From Trichobilharzia szidati (taxonomy: Eukaryota; Platyhelminthes; Trematoda; Strigeidida; Schistosomatidae), in NCBI GenBank assembly GCA_944472155.2, contig OX235277.1:24190804-24254803 (forward strand): DNA of 64,000 nucleotides. The letters are read 5' to 3'. Position 1 is the first letter of the stretch, and each line of letters begins with the position of its first letter. The position numbers were made by a program, and so were the translations under genes. The notes beneath the pieces were generated by a model. That model ran no database searches and was not told where the DNA came from. It worked only from the letters and a program-made list of their open reading frames with translations. Below are positions 34,675-45,769 of the stretch, piece by piece.

Positions 34675-34860
34675 GAACTGGACAGTTGTTTCATCCTAGT
34701 TTGAGAATCATCGGCAGTTCGCACCCACTTCCAAGGTTCAAACCCAGGACCTTTCGGTTACAAGGCAAGCTAGCTCGTATACCATTCAACCACTGGTCAG
34801 CCCATCAATTCTAACTTCCCTCAATTCGTGATTTAGCGTGATCACCAACCAATATCATAA
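34675..34860 (-). repeat. Sm-alpha-like SINE, minus strand
   Basis: Contains ctggacagttgtttcatcct, ttcaaacccaggacct and ctaacttccctcaattcgtg. The subfamily with gccgatgatt in place of CTGATGA, so the ribozyme core is lost. Confidence 0.7.
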
Positions 34861-34909
34861 GTCAGACATTAATCCTCGCACTTGAATTATGAACAATGAA
34901 TCAGGTTCC

Positions 34910-35095
34910 AGTGGCTGAATGGTATACGAGCTAGCTTGCCTTGTAACCGGAAGGTCCTAGGTTCGAATCCTGGCAGTGGGTGCTTACTGCCGATGATTCC
35001 CCAGCTAGGATGAAACAGCTGTTCCGTACTACTCAGTTTTCAATGGTTCTCTAACTGATATCAATCCGTGATCAACTCATAAAAACGAAAGTAAT
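34910..35095 (+). repeat. Sm-alpha-like SINE, plus strand
   Basis: ccagtggctgaatggtatac, ctaggttcgaatcctggca (clear B-box), gcttactgccgatgattccc, aggatgaaacagctgttcc. Forms a loose inverted pair with 34675-34860. Second subfamily (ctgatatcaatccgtgatca ending). Confidence 0.75.
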
Positions 35096-35321
35096 CCTTA
35101 CAAACCAAATATAGATAAAAATGATGGCCTTACTGAAAAGCAATGACTTTGTAATCTTGAAGATGCTCTAATTATTCTCCATTTCATAAGTAATAAATAT
35201 TCTACATAGTGACTGACATATCTTTACGATTGTTTTTCTTTTCAATGCTTGCTAAGATTTGTTTTTCACTTTTGTTCACATGCTGAAAAACAACTAAATG
35301 CATTTGTTTCTCCATAATAAG

Positions 35322-35330
35322 ATAAATTTA
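35322..35330 (+). CDS. Putative 9-base micro-exon
   Basis: ATAAATTTA lies between catttgtttctccataataag and gtaagt. Phase 1 reads x-K-F. AT-rich, so a chance match is quite possible. Confidence 0.3.
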
Positions 35331-35689
35331 GTAAGTCACTTTCATGTCCACACGTATAAGCTTCCTACTAATGCAATAAGTAAACTGATTTAGTGATTTC
35401 TCTTTCATTTTACTGGCAGTTTATTAGCCTTTGTATTAGAATATCTGATTGAATAATTGCCGACAATGCATGAATTTATCTGAACAACATAAAGTGATGT
35501 TGAATAAATATATGTATATACATATATATATATGCAGAAGTCAATAAAAAGAACTTCATAGAGTTGTGACTTCTGAATTATTGATTTTCTATACTCTGAG
35601 TGCTTCACACCTTTGATATTTGCCGCGTTCACATCGAAATCCCGAAATTCGTAGAATTATGTGGATCTATGAACACTACGTAAGATGGC

Positions 35690-37060
35690 CTCCTGACTGC
35701 CAGTAGGACTTAACCTCCTACTCACATGACCACCTCCACGTCACCCTCAGACCCATGGCCAACTCATCTTTTCCCCTCGGGTTCCACTGGAGCACCAGCC
35801 TGACCAGCGATGTCACTCATTGGCCTCCTAAATGTGTGTCCAGTCCACCTTCATTTATGTCGCAATATTTTTTCGAGCAATAGTTTTTTCATTCTTTCGT
35901 TTCCAGAGTTTGTTGTTCCTCACTCCTTTTCGTTTACAATCTGATCTTTACTATGGAGACAGAAAGGCAGGATGTTAAGAAAAGTCTGCAGTAGGCTGTT
36001 GGAAACACTTTTCATGAAGCGCCACATTTCTGATTCAAGTGGAAGTACCGAATTTTCTCGCTTATTCCGGATGCAGAAGAGTGACGAGGGCCTGTTTTGC
36101 CTTTCCGATTCTGGCTTTTGACATCGTCATCTGCGCCTCCGTCTTTGGTTAAGACAGTGTGGTCTAGATAAGTGAAGGGAATGACCTCCTTCAAACATCT
36201 GTTGAAAGTGATCGATACCTCTTCTGACACCTTGTTCATTTTTTGCCTGTACGTCTTTTAGTTTGTGTGATATTAGACATAAATTGTTCATGAAATCCAA
36301 ATCTTTTAGAGTCTTTTGAAAGTATTACTGTACTCTGGCTTCACCCGCATGGCTCCCGCATGAGTAATATCACCATAAGTAGGAATATTATCGTTGATGG
36401 TTGGCAGTGTAGTCTAGCTCCATATTACGCTTCAGATCCTTCAGTGAGTTGCGGCTGTGGGTCATTTAACATATGCAATATTCACATAACTGTTGAATGA
36501 GGTTTATAAAGATTTGGAGCAATTTATAATGTTCCAGTAGTTTCCAAATAAATTCGTGGCCAACGATGTCGAAGGTCTCTCCAAAAGTCTTCAAAATTGA
36601 GATGAAGATTTGGCTGCCACTCAATGCTCTGTTCGATGATGATGATGAGAAGAGCTGCTATTTGATCCGTACATTATTCATTTTTCCTGAATCCAATTTG
36701 TTCGGGGTGGATTTCTACATCCAGACCATCTTTATTCGCTCCATTATGACACAACGTAGTACTTCGCTTGGTGTGGACGATATCATAGTTCCGTGCTAGT
36801 TCTTGCCGAGGTCCAAGTCTCCCTTCTTTGGCTGTTTAACAAGGTAGCCTCCCTTCCAATCTATAAGGAACTTTTTTCCTTTCAAACGTTTTGCATTAGT
36901 GGCATAAGCATATCGCCTGCGGTCTTTGGATCAGTTCTCAGTGCTTCTGAGGGAATTCTATCTGGTCTTGCTTCATTCTCAGCCTTCAGTAACTTGACTG
37001 CCTTCAAGATTTACTTTTCGGAAAACGTAATCTGATATTTAACTTACTGTATATTACTGA
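35690..37060 (-). mobile_element. RTE-like retrotransposon, RT to 3' end, minus strand
   Basis: Same order as 13.5-14.9 kb: 3' tail at 35700-35880, then the frame 36012-36239 (EVIPFTYLDHTVLTKDGGAD, where others have FTYLGSIV), ctaaattgttcatgaaatcc (36270) and the RT part up to 36850 (gaatccaatttgttcggggt). All frames are broken. Confidence 0.75.
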
Positions 37061-37213
37061 ATATATCAGGCTGACGTCTTACGAAAGACTACTAACTGGA
37101 AACAGGTTTTCAATATTGCAATAAAAGCTCTTTCTAAAAAGACGCTGACTTTTTTCCGTGATTTTATTCTTCTCCACTGGACTTGAGTTAATTCTTCCGT
37201 CTTTTTCTTGTAG

Positions 37214-37222
37214 ATGCGACCC
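37214..37222 (+). CDS. Putative 9-base micro-exon
   Basis: ATGCGACCC follows a very strong pyrimidine tract (ttccgtctttttcttgtag) and precedes gtaagt. Phase 1 reads x-A-T. Confidence 0.5.
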
Positions 37223-37620
37223 GTAAGTTCATACTCGAATCTTATTAGAAGACATATTCTTGCCCCAACATAGTGAAAGGATATTTCCACAAAAGAAGAA
37301 TTCACATATTTGTGAAGGATTAATTTGACGTTATATCCAATAAACATGTTTCTTGAACAGAAGAGAATCACTTACGTTTCCACAAATAATGAAAACTTTA
37401 ATTCGATTTACATAGGTCGACATAAACAATAACAAAGTGTACGAAATAAAGTCTGTGTGGATTTATGAGCGTACTATTTGTTATTTACAATAACTACACA
37501 TATACATCTTATGGTAATTTTTATGATGAGTGTCACTGAGGATAAATCACATTTCAAACAGTTGAAAATTATCATCATTTCTGAGATGAATGTGCAAAGA
37601 TGACCCTCTTCCTATAACAG

Positions 37621-37626
37621 CAAAGC
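37621..37626 (+). CDS. Putative 6-base micro-exon
   Basis: CAAAGC follows ccctcttcctataacag and precedes gtaagt. Phase 1 reads x-K. Signals are excellent, but six bases give little independent support. Confidence 0.4.
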
Positions 37627-37799
37627 GTAAGTTAATTTGTCTGTATAATATTTGAACCAGTAGTTTTCTTTATATAAATTTCTGTGAAATTCCTTCTTCT
37701 CCTATGTTACTGTACACCAATTGCAGTCTCCACTCGTATTTCATTCCCTGATTATTACAAAACCTAGTCTAATTTGCTTAAATCAAAAATATAAATCCT

Positions 37800-38130
37800 C
37801 CAGTGACTGGCATCACGAAAAAGTTGGTTGCATGGAGATCTAGAGAGAAGAAGTGACCAGAAGGGTCCAGCTGGTCGGGAGTGAGGACGAATACTGTCCA
37901 ATGACACTAGCCATTGCATGCACTAAAATCACGAAATGTTCGAAGTTCGAATGAATGGGTTGGCCGCTGAGGAGTTGGGTCCCAGTGCCTGAATGGTCTA
38001 AGAACCTGACTTGTGGCCGACAGGCGAGTACTTACTGATGATGAATCTCAAACTAGGATGCAATAATAGTCCAGTACTCCCTCCTGGTTTTCGATGGTTC
38101 TCTAACTGATAGCAGTCCGTGATCAGGGTT
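37800..38130 (+). repeat. Sm-alpha-like SINE, long, diverged
   Basis: 5' block (gtgaccagaagggtccagct ... cgttgg-like area) then gggtcccagtgcctgaatgg and actgatgatgaatctcaaac, ctaggatgcaataatagtcc. GAAAC has become GCAAT, so it is inactive. Confidence 0.65.
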
Positions 38131-38389
38131 GAATTATCAACAAATCCTGTTCAAAACCGTGTTCTGTGAAAGATTCCAGCAAATGTTACTGAGAGAAATT
38201 CGACTAGACTAATACTGTTAAAATTTGTACTTACAATTACAATGCTTTTTATCACAGAATCTGGTAAGTGAATGTTATTCACAATATTGTGTGCAGTGAA
38301 CGTCTCATCGTATAGATTAATATTAATGTCTTCGTCATATTTCTTAAAATTTTTATTCCTTTTCATTTTCAATGGAACATAGGGATTCA

Positions 38390-38590
38390 AGCTAGAGACT
38401 TGAAGTTTCTTTAGCAGTGGTATTTATTTTACGGAATAGGACTGCTAGCTTCATACCCAGCTATCCCTCTTTACCATAATTATTGCTTGCTTAGTGAGGT
38501 AAAGGAGTGCGCCAGCCGGTTATGGAGCCCTGGACCACATGCGGGGTTGGCAAGCATTCTACTGCTGTGCCACAGACGCACGTCTACCTC
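38390..38590 (-). repeat. SINE family B, minus strand
   Basis: Reverse of the 57.8 kb copy: aatggaacatagggattcaa, ctttagcagtggtattta, ctttaccataattattgctt, gaggtaaaggagtgcgcc, gtgccacagacgcacg. B-box diverged. Confidence 0.65.
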
Positions 38591-38599
38591 ACATAATAT

Positions 38600-39760
38600 A
38601 AATTTACACTAGTTGTGGCCAGCGAGATGCCTTTTGATGACAGATGGTTAAGGTGTAATAAAGTATGTATTGTCCACGTCACAAATGTCTTCCATACACA
38701 TAACTACACATTCGTCAAATATTACTCAACATCCATATGAAGTCATTTCAATAACCTGTTGAATTATTGGATGAAATATTAGCATTACACTAAAGGAATA
38801 TATAATTCATGATTCTTTGACCTGCCTTACATGTGTTCGTCAGTAATTTAAATAGTTTATTCTTAGAGTAAGATAAGAACAAATAGAGTAGTGTAGACTT
38901 GATTAAGTGACTAGCACATGAACCCCTAATTCTGCACATTTTTGGTTTTAAGGCTGAAACAGACTTGTAAGAAGTAGTCTAGGCATCTTACTAGTTCCCT
39001 GTCAGGCTTCTTTATACCAACAGCATTTTCTGATGGATCAACACTGATAAAAGGTTATCAACTTCTGACTATTGCACCATTTCACCCCGACTTCCAAATA
39101 TGAAGTGAAGTTGTCAAGTGTTCCATCTGTAGTATTGGTGCTTACTGAATCCTACCATTCGAATACACATTATAATTATCAAGTAAATGCAGTGCGTTTT
39201 GAGGTGAAGTCTAGAAGCAGGTGGTAAATGACTGGGTTTACTCGTCTTCACCCAACCAATAGTCTATAGGTACAACGACTGCACAGAGTTTAAGATAAAC
39301 GATAATATAATAAAGTGACATGATTCTAAAATGGAGGGAATAATTGTTGGGATTCTGGCAAGAAATGATAAAAAAATACCCCTGGCAGTCTGGAAAATCA
39401 TGATTCCAGCTCGAATTCACTGGCATCCACCACTGATTCTTATTACCTTCCCCGTACCTCGACTAATTTAAATTATCGAGTACAACATTCTCATATCGGG
39501 ACGTGCATACATCAGAATTAAAGGAAGCGATAATTTAACAGTGATCCATTCACAATTATCTCGTCATCAAATAGTTTGAATTAAGAGCTAAGCAGTATGA
39601 TATGTACGTGAACAACGATATCTGCTGTGAGTAGAATCAAACTTCGTTTTAACATCGAAAGCGGAATTACTTACTACCACAGTGCCCAAGTTTTACACAT
39701 ACATTAATCGAAAGCATTTAGTTTTCTCTCTTTTGCTTTAATATAACTATTTTATTCAAT
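38600..39760. other. No gene recognised
   Basis: AT-rich, without an element or an exon candidate that passes the acceptor, donor and length tests. Confidence 0.4.
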
Positions 39761-39769
39761 TACTTGCTT

Positions 39770-39900
39770 GCAGGGATTTGATTTGTTTGGTTACAGGATT
39801 TCATCATGAACTGACATCAGTTAGAGAATCATCGGAAAACCTGCAGAGAGCACTCGTCCCATTTTGTGACTCCTCATCAGTACGCATCCACCGTCACGAG
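39770..39900 (-). repeat. Sm-alpha-like SINE, 3' part, minus strand
   Basis: Outer end gcagggatttgatttgtttgg, ggatttcatcatgaactgac, gaaaacctgcagagagcact, then tcctcatcagtacgcatcca. It lacks the GAAAC half. Inverted partner of the next entry. Confidence 0.65.
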
Positions 39901-39904
39901 CCAT

Positions 39905-40100
39905 TGGATTGGTTCCCTATTGCCAAATGGTCTATGAGCCAGCTCATCTTGTAACCGGAAGGTCCTGGGTTCGAACCTCGATGAGTGCGTACTGATGAGC
40001 AAACCTAAACTAGGAAGAAACAGCTGTCAAGTACTCTTTGCAGGTTTTCCAATGGTTCTCCAACTGATGTCAGTGCATGATGAAAACCTGCAACTAATTC
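39905..40100 (+). repeat. Sm-alpha-like SINE, plus strand
   Basis: gtcctgggttcgaacctcga (B-box), gcgtactgatgagcaaacct, aactaggaagaaacagctgt. CTGATGA and GAAAC are both present, but stem II is damaged. Confidence 0.75.
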
Positions 40101-40238
40101 ATATGTATTTATTGCCTACACTGAACTATCCCCTATCCGTTTCAAAAAAAGCCTGTAATTATTGACGCAAGACTATTCTCTTGTACCTTCAGTATGAAAT
40201 AATTACGAATTTAAATTCTTCTTTTCTGTCCTATTAAG

Positions 40239-40247
40239 AGAAAGATG
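40239..40247 (+). CDS. Putative 9-base micro-exon
   Basis: AGAAAGATG follows ttcttcttttctgtcctattaag and precedes gtaagt. Phase 1 reads x-K-D. The next AG, two bases on, would give 7 bases, so the upstream AG is preferred. Confidence 0.5.
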
Positions 40248-40356
40248 GTAAGTACATGAGTTATGGTTTATAAGTTTATGAATACGCATAAAAACGTTAA
40301 TATAATTGTATTACAATGCACAACTTCATCTAAGAGATTTAATTTCTCTTCCACAG

Positions 40357-40512
40357 TATTTTGATAGCAAAACAAGTTGTAATGCTACAACATTTATAAA
40401 CATTTATGCTCGTACTACAAAATATAAAAATTCGACCGTACCATATTTGGCACGAGTATTGTGTGAAGAGACGAATATCAGAAAAGAACTTTTACAACTT
40501 CTAAATCATTAA
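40357..40512 (+). CDS. Unrecognised coding segment ('TKYK' domain) with stop; candidate terminal exon or processed copy
   Basis: After a strong acceptor (tttaatttctcttccacag) an open frame of 51 codons ends at TAA, with a 3' region and AATAAA at 40747-40752 followed by an ATT run. It encodes YFDSKTSCNATTFINIYART, then TKYKNSTVPYLARVL and CEETNIRKELLQLLNH. It resembles 10745-10990. The exon start is phase 0, which does not fit the phase 1 micro-exons, so it may belong to another transcript or be a retroposed copy. I cannot name the domain. Confidence 0.4.
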   Translation, partial: YFDSKTSCNATTFINIYARTTKYKNSTVPYLARVLCEETNIRKELLQLLNH

Positions 40513-40746
40513 CTCAACTAAAAAATGTAATGATGTATATTATTGCATGTGTGATTTGTTATATTACTTATTTATTATTCACTATGACCTAGAAATGGTG
40601 TATTTTGTTGGGGTTTTTATTTTTCCTATTAACTATTACTATTTTTAAAATTTTATACATTTATATAATTATAAAAAGAGCTAAACCATTGCAATATGTA
40701 AAATGAAACGCTGAAAATTCCATGCTGTAAATTGTTATTGTTGTGG

Positions 40747-40752
40747 AATAAA
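40747..40752 (+). promoter_or_regulatory. Polyadenylation-signal-like AATAAA
   Basis: 235 bases after the TAA of the preceding segment and followed by (ATT)n. AATAAA is frequent by chance in AT-rich DNA. Confidence 0.35.
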
Positions 40753-40904
40753 GTGATTATTATTATTATTATTATTAAGTGCGTAACAGACGAAATGTTA
40801 TGAGACGTTTCAAGTACCTGTTTGTCAACCTATATTTCTCCTAGGTTGGTTAAATTAGGCAAAACTCATGCTTTCCATGATTTTTCTCATAGTGAAATCT
40901 AATA

Positions 40905-41984
40905 AAAGACAAATTCAGTAAAGAAAATTGTCTTTACCGACGAAATCATCTTCAGAAGCTGTACAGTCGTATTTATATTTACCGAACATGTGTAGTAGTC
41001 TATTAGTGAGGAATAGTTGGAGGAAGGGCTACATAATTGATATAATTAATCAGAAGTGACTTTAGAAGTAAAAAATAAAAGTTGTAAATTACGCGGTACT
41101 CAATGGCATAAAGGAAGAAAGGGTTAGAAATTTGATAAGGTTATAAATGCTATTGAGTGAGAATCAAGGTAGTTGAGTATCAATTTCACAAGTGTGACGA
41201 GGATATGAAAATGTTCAGCAGGAACATAGGAGAGTGATAATAGTGAATTGGTTTTTAAAGTTAAAGCAGACTAGTTAGCTAGTTATATTGGCCGCACAAA
41301 GCGCACACTTTCCAAACGCATCTCTAAACACTATCCGTCATGGTTAACAAATGAACAATGCAAGACAATGACTGGATCACTTATCGAGCACTTGGTGAAC
41401 TCAGGCTTTGTAGATACGACTATAGTAGTCTTTCGAGATCATCTACAAGGTGAGACCAAAGGCAGTACAAAGGGCGTCAATTTTCGGCGGAGGCGCTAGC
41501 GATTCGTCAATACAACCCCAAACTCTGAATACAGGAAAAATTTGTCCAGTCTCTTATTCTATGTTGGTCTTAACCTCTTCACTAGTCCTTCGCTGTAAAA
41601 ATTTTGATTTTTTAAATTTTCAATTCTACTTTTAGTTTGCTTTCACTTTCATAATTAATTCACTATTATAAATCTCATATGCTCCTTTTGTATATTTTCA
41701 CACCCTCTTCACACTTATTAAATTGACACTCAACTATTTTGATTCTCACTCAATAGAAATTTTAACTTTGTTAAATCTACAACTTTGTGTCATTGAGTAC
41801 CACGTAATTATATCAATTATGTCACCCCCCTCCACTATTACTCAATAATAGACTACTATAAATTTTTGGTAAATATAAATATGACTGTATAGCCTGTAAA
41901 GATGTTTTTTGTCGATTAAGAAAACTTTCTTTGCTGAATTTGTCTTTTATTTTCTTCATGACTCAATGGGTATTTTCATTGAAT
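40905..41984 (+). mobile_element. Compact Penelope-like unit with inverted arms and 12-base target duplication
   Basis: Flanked by TGAAATCTAATA at 40893-40904 and 41985-41996. The arms 40905-41270 and 41640-41980 are reverse complements (gacaaattcagtaaagaaaa / tttctttgctgaatttgtc). Between them the + strand reads LYWPHKAHTFQTHL, then in shifted frames a stretch up to FSAEALAIRQYNPKLC and IQEKFVQSLILCW, the endonuclease C-terminus. RT absent. Confidence 0.85.
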
Positions 41985-41996
41985 TGAAATCTAATA

Positions 41997-42740
41997 CTCA
42001 ACGTTGCTGTGGATTTTGTAAACCTGAACTCCTAGCTAGTGGTTTACGTGAATGCCTATATACTATAAATTTTATTGGTTAACGAAGCGCGACAAACAGA
42101 CAAACATCTGGAAGAGAAGACAAAATACCATAAATTAACAAAGATTTATTCAGAGAAAATATGATGAATTTGTCGCATTATCCTGTTGTATGAAAACAGG
42201 TCGACTTGACAATCAGACGAATAGCAGAACACGCTTTAATATGTAAGAAATATTTAGAAGGTATCTCGAAGCTTCACTTATCATGACCACTTCATGGTTC
42301 TTAATTTAGATTTAAGATAGGGATTGCTAGATCCTTTATTTTATATAATTCTGACCATAACTCCGGATCAAAATCGAACAGTCTTGTGTATATTGAAGGA
42401 GGTGAATATGAGAGTTACACAGCTGGATTCCAGATGAGTATAATAGATCTACAACAAGAGAAGACAAGAAGAATCTGGCTGGATAAACTGAACAATACAC
42501 GAACACTGAAGAGTTGAAAGAAGAAGACTGAATTGTGATTTATTATGTATGTTTCTTCATAATTTAGATCTTTATGGTAAGTTACCTCAGATAAAACTTT
42601 CTCAAATTTGGTGGGTAAAATGTTTCTAAAATGAACGACATGAGGAAGAAGACTCTGTGAACTTTATGGAACATTTTATCAAGTAACAAACAACGATTTG
42701 TGGTTTCCTATGAAGGTTTGTCATATGTTATATGCATATT
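41997..42740. other. Intron-like, no gene recognised
   Basis: Only the 9-base exon candidate at 42568 is notable. Confidence 0.35.
42568..42576 (+). CDS. Putative 9-base micro-exon
   Basis: ATCTTTATG follows gtatgtttcttcataatttag and precedes gtaagt. Phase 1 reads x-L-Y. Confidence 0.42.
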
Positions 42741-42744
42741 TTTT

Positions 42745-42835
42745 ATTCCTTGACGTTCCCAAAGGAAAACAGGGCTTCAATCTAGAGCTGTGAAGGTTCG
42801 GTGGCATTGGTATTTCACTCTCTATTTCATACATT
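42745..42835 (-). repeat. SINE family B fragment, minus strand
   Basis: ttattccttgacgttcccaa, acagggcttcaatctagagc and cattggtatttc match the 3' end of family B in reverse. Confidence 0.5.
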
Positions 42836-42872
42836 AATTTCCCTTATTGACATTTTTGTAGAATGAAATGAT

Positions 42873-43643
42873 ACTATCGTATATTTCTTTGGTTTCTCAT
42901 CAGCTGCTTACAGGCCATAGTCATTATTAAGTATATGCACAGAAACAATTTTAACACACTTGCACAAAGTTTATTTTTAAACAAAAATCAATCAATCACT
43001 ATATATATACAATAATAATAATATATATAATAATAAACACTTTATCTCAAACAATAATGATCATACACAATGGATATTTTCGACGTTACGTAATCAGGTG
43101 AAATTTACATGTATCTGCGGGAGCAGTTACATTGGAAGAACAGAAATAAAAAGGGCATACCTACGATTTTCTGAACATGTACCAAAAGGCCTATATCTAA
43201 AGCGAGTAAATGCTTTAGACAGTGTCATCGTCAGGCATCTCCTTGACACGGGTCATGAGGTGGACGTTGTAAGATCGTTCAGAATTATCAGTAGGCAAAA
43301 GAGTTCAATACTCCTCAAGTTTGCCGAAGCGATCTCCATCAAATGCCTGAAACCCGGTTTGTGCGTTCAGAAAGTAGCGGATATCCGTTTTTCTTTACCC
43401 TGGTAACTGGATATTTTCAATTCTCTTTCATCTGAATGCGTAATCCTGAAAGGTTTCCATTGTGTATGATTATTATTGTTCGGAATAGTGTTTAATGTTA
43501 TATATATATATTACTGTATGCATATATTGATCGATTGACTTTTGTTTAAAAATGAACTCTGTGCAAGTATGTTAAAATTGTTTCTGAAGATATACTTAAT
43601 AATGACTTTGGTGCGTAAACAGCTGATGAGAAGCCAAAGAAAT
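42873..43643 (+). mobile_element. Compact Penelope-like unit with inverted arms and intact GIY-YIG frame
   Basis: The + strand frame 43098-43406 (102 residues, no stop) reads MKFTCICGSSYIGRTEIKRA, then LRFSEHVPKGLYLK, IVRHLLDTGHEVDVV and FAEAISIKCLKPGLCVQ, the whole GIY-YIG region to the PLE C-terminus. Arms 42885-43000 and 43520-43640 are inverted (tttctttggtttctcatcagc / gctgatgagaagccaaagaaa). AAATGAT at 42866-42872 and 43644-43650 may be a short target duplication. RT absent, so not autonomous, but this is the best preserved endonuclease domain here. Confidence 0.85.
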
Positions 43644-43689
43644 AAATGATGGCACCGTTTTATTCTGCAAAAAATGTTGTTGTTCTTGC

Positions 43690-43800
43690 TTCCCTCTAAA
43701 CCAGTTTTATAACAAGCTTAGTGAGGTCAAGGTGTTCGTTGGCCTGGAATCCAGCCACGAGCATCCTACCACTGTGCCACCTATGCATCACTAATGTGAA
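43690..43800 (-). repeat. SINE family B fragment, minus strand
   Basis: taacaagcttagtgaggtcaag, cgagcatcctaccactgtgccacc match the head and middle in reverse. Confidence 0.45.
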
Positions 43801-43849
43801 CGATATCTGCATATGATTATTCAGTAACTGCCATAAATTATTATTTCTT

Positions 43850-44320
43850 TGGGTTCCAAGTGAAAAATATAAGGCTTCAGCAGAACGTCTCCAGTCCATC
43901 CTGCTTACCTCAGTCCTCTTTACTGACTGCGCGATTACCGTAAGCTCCTCACACGATCTCCTACATGTTACCCTCTCACCTACAACCAACCCGTCTCTCG
44001 CTTCCCATTTGGATTCCACAGGAGTGCCAGCCTGGTGCATGATATCTTATTCCATATGTTGAATGCGCCAGACTTCCACACTGATTTGAACTTAATGAAG
44101 ATCTGTCTTGCTTTTCCAACCCTGCCTTTGACATCTGCCCCGTTTTGCCACCTGTGGTTGAATCAATGCCAGCAAGATAAAGCATTTCCTTTAAATATCT
44201 CCTGTTAATAGTGACTGGTGCTTGTTAGTGTTGCTGTCGGTTGGATATCTTCTCCAAGTTCACTTAAAGACACTGACTTCAGTTCACAGTGAATCCTAAA
44301 TTCATTCATATTTCTGGGAA
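43850..44320 (-). mobile_element. RTE-like 3' tail, minus strand
   Basis: Minus frame 43696-44040 includes ...ALYFSLGTQRNNN at the end (usual AEALCSxRNxxxxx) and MDWRRSAEALYFSLG. The preceding block is seen at 43976-44185. Same subfamily as 49290-49735. Confidence 0.65.
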
Positions 44321-44829
44321 GAAAAATTTAAAGACTACAATTTAAATCTGTTTTATATATTATATGAGTGAGAGCAATTTATTCTAAGCATTCTAGGTTG
44401 TTAGTTTTAAAGAAGAATATAAGTGGTATTAGATTGCAATAAAATGAGCAAAATTGAACTATTTAATTACATTTTGTCACTATTTATGTTGCATATAATT
44501 GTCGTTTCTTTGGATCGTGGTATGTTGTCAACTGATCGGCCTGAAATGAGTCTTTCAGACATGAAGCAGTGGTACACAACTTAGGAAACTGAACGGTATA
44601 CGTTTTAAGTGGGTTCTCACGAAACCTTGTCTCCAAAAGATGTCAGCGTTTTGTCTATTATTAAAAACCAAAACTTACTCCTTCTGGTCTGAATGCAGGA
44701 AAATGATCTCTGCTTTCTACTGTACAGCTGAAAAAAATCCATTGAGATGAATACAATCGCAAAACGCTAGTGAGACTACATAAGAACGGTTATTCTGAAA
44801 TACCTTTTCAGTTCTATTAAACAACGTGA

Positions 44830-45225
44830 AACTAGTTAGTGAACCATTGGAAAACCTGCCAAGGAGTACTGGACAGCGGTTTCGCCCTAGCTTGGAACTT
44901 TTCAGCAGTACGCACCTATCACCATGGTTCGAACTCAGGACCTTCTGGTTACAAGGCCAGCGAGCTTGTTGACAATTAGGCCACTGAAACTCAATCCAAT
45001 GGCCAGCCCATGAATTCTAACTTCTGCCAATTCACGAAATGGCGCGACCCCAAGCTAATATCATCGGTGGCGAGTATTCGTCCCCACTTCCGACCTGCTC
45101 TAACTTACTGGTCACGACTCCTGAGTATAACCCAGGTAACTACCTACCTGAATAGGGCCCGTCGCTAGTGAGCGAGTATTGGTTTGTAGGGATTTGAATG
45201 ATTGTTTACAGGATTTCATGAGATG
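44830..45225 (-). repeat. Sm-alpha-like SINE, full length, minus strand (left half of palindrome)
   Basis: All family blocks in reverse, from gaaccattggaaaacctgcc to the outer ttggtttgtagggatttgaa. Core on the minus strand is CTGCTGA ... GAAAC. Head-to-head with the next entry. Confidence 0.8.
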
Positions 45226-45229
45226 CCCA

Positions 45230-45600
45230 CTAGCGACTGGCCCTATTCAGGTAGGTAATTACCTGGGGTAACAGCGAGAAGCCGTGACCAGTAGCACACA
45301 GCTAGTCGAAGGTAAGGATGAATACTCGTCGAAGACATTGGCTAGTGTTAGAGCTATTTCGGGAATTGGCAGAAATTAGAATTCACGGGTTGGCCACTGA
45401 ATCGGGTCTCAGTGGCCTAGTGGTCTAGGATCTACCTTGCCTTGTAACCAGAAGGTCCTGGGTTCAAACCATGGTGGTGAGTGCGTACTGCTGAAGAGTT
45501 CGAAGTTAGGGCGAAACAACTGTCTAGTACTCTCAGGTTTTTAAATGGTTCTCTAACCGATTTTCGCTGATGATGAAATCACATAAACAATTGCAGAGTT
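45230..45600 (+). repeat. Sm-alpha-like SINE, full length, plus strand (right half of palindrome)
   Basis: actagcgactggccctattc (5' block), tcagtggcctagtggtctag, gggttcaaaccatggtg (B-box), gtactgctgaagagttcgaa, agggcgaaacaactgtctag. With 44830-45225 it makes an inverted repeat of about 770 bases. Confidence 0.8.
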
Positions 45601-45769
45601 AGTAGAAACATTCAAATAAGAATCAACACTGTATTATCATCGTTCAGGAAAAAATTTTTCAAACAATTTTTCTGTTACACACGAGGTCCTGATAATATTA
45701 TTCCTTATATTGGAGTTTTGAAGCGATCAGATTCCTTTGATGGTATGGAAATGTTGAATTTATAATTAC

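Noticed and set aside
43620..43645. ctgatgagaagccaaagaaa as a hammerhead core
   Set aside because: CTGATGA and GAAA are present, but there is no stem II between them and no stem III partner.
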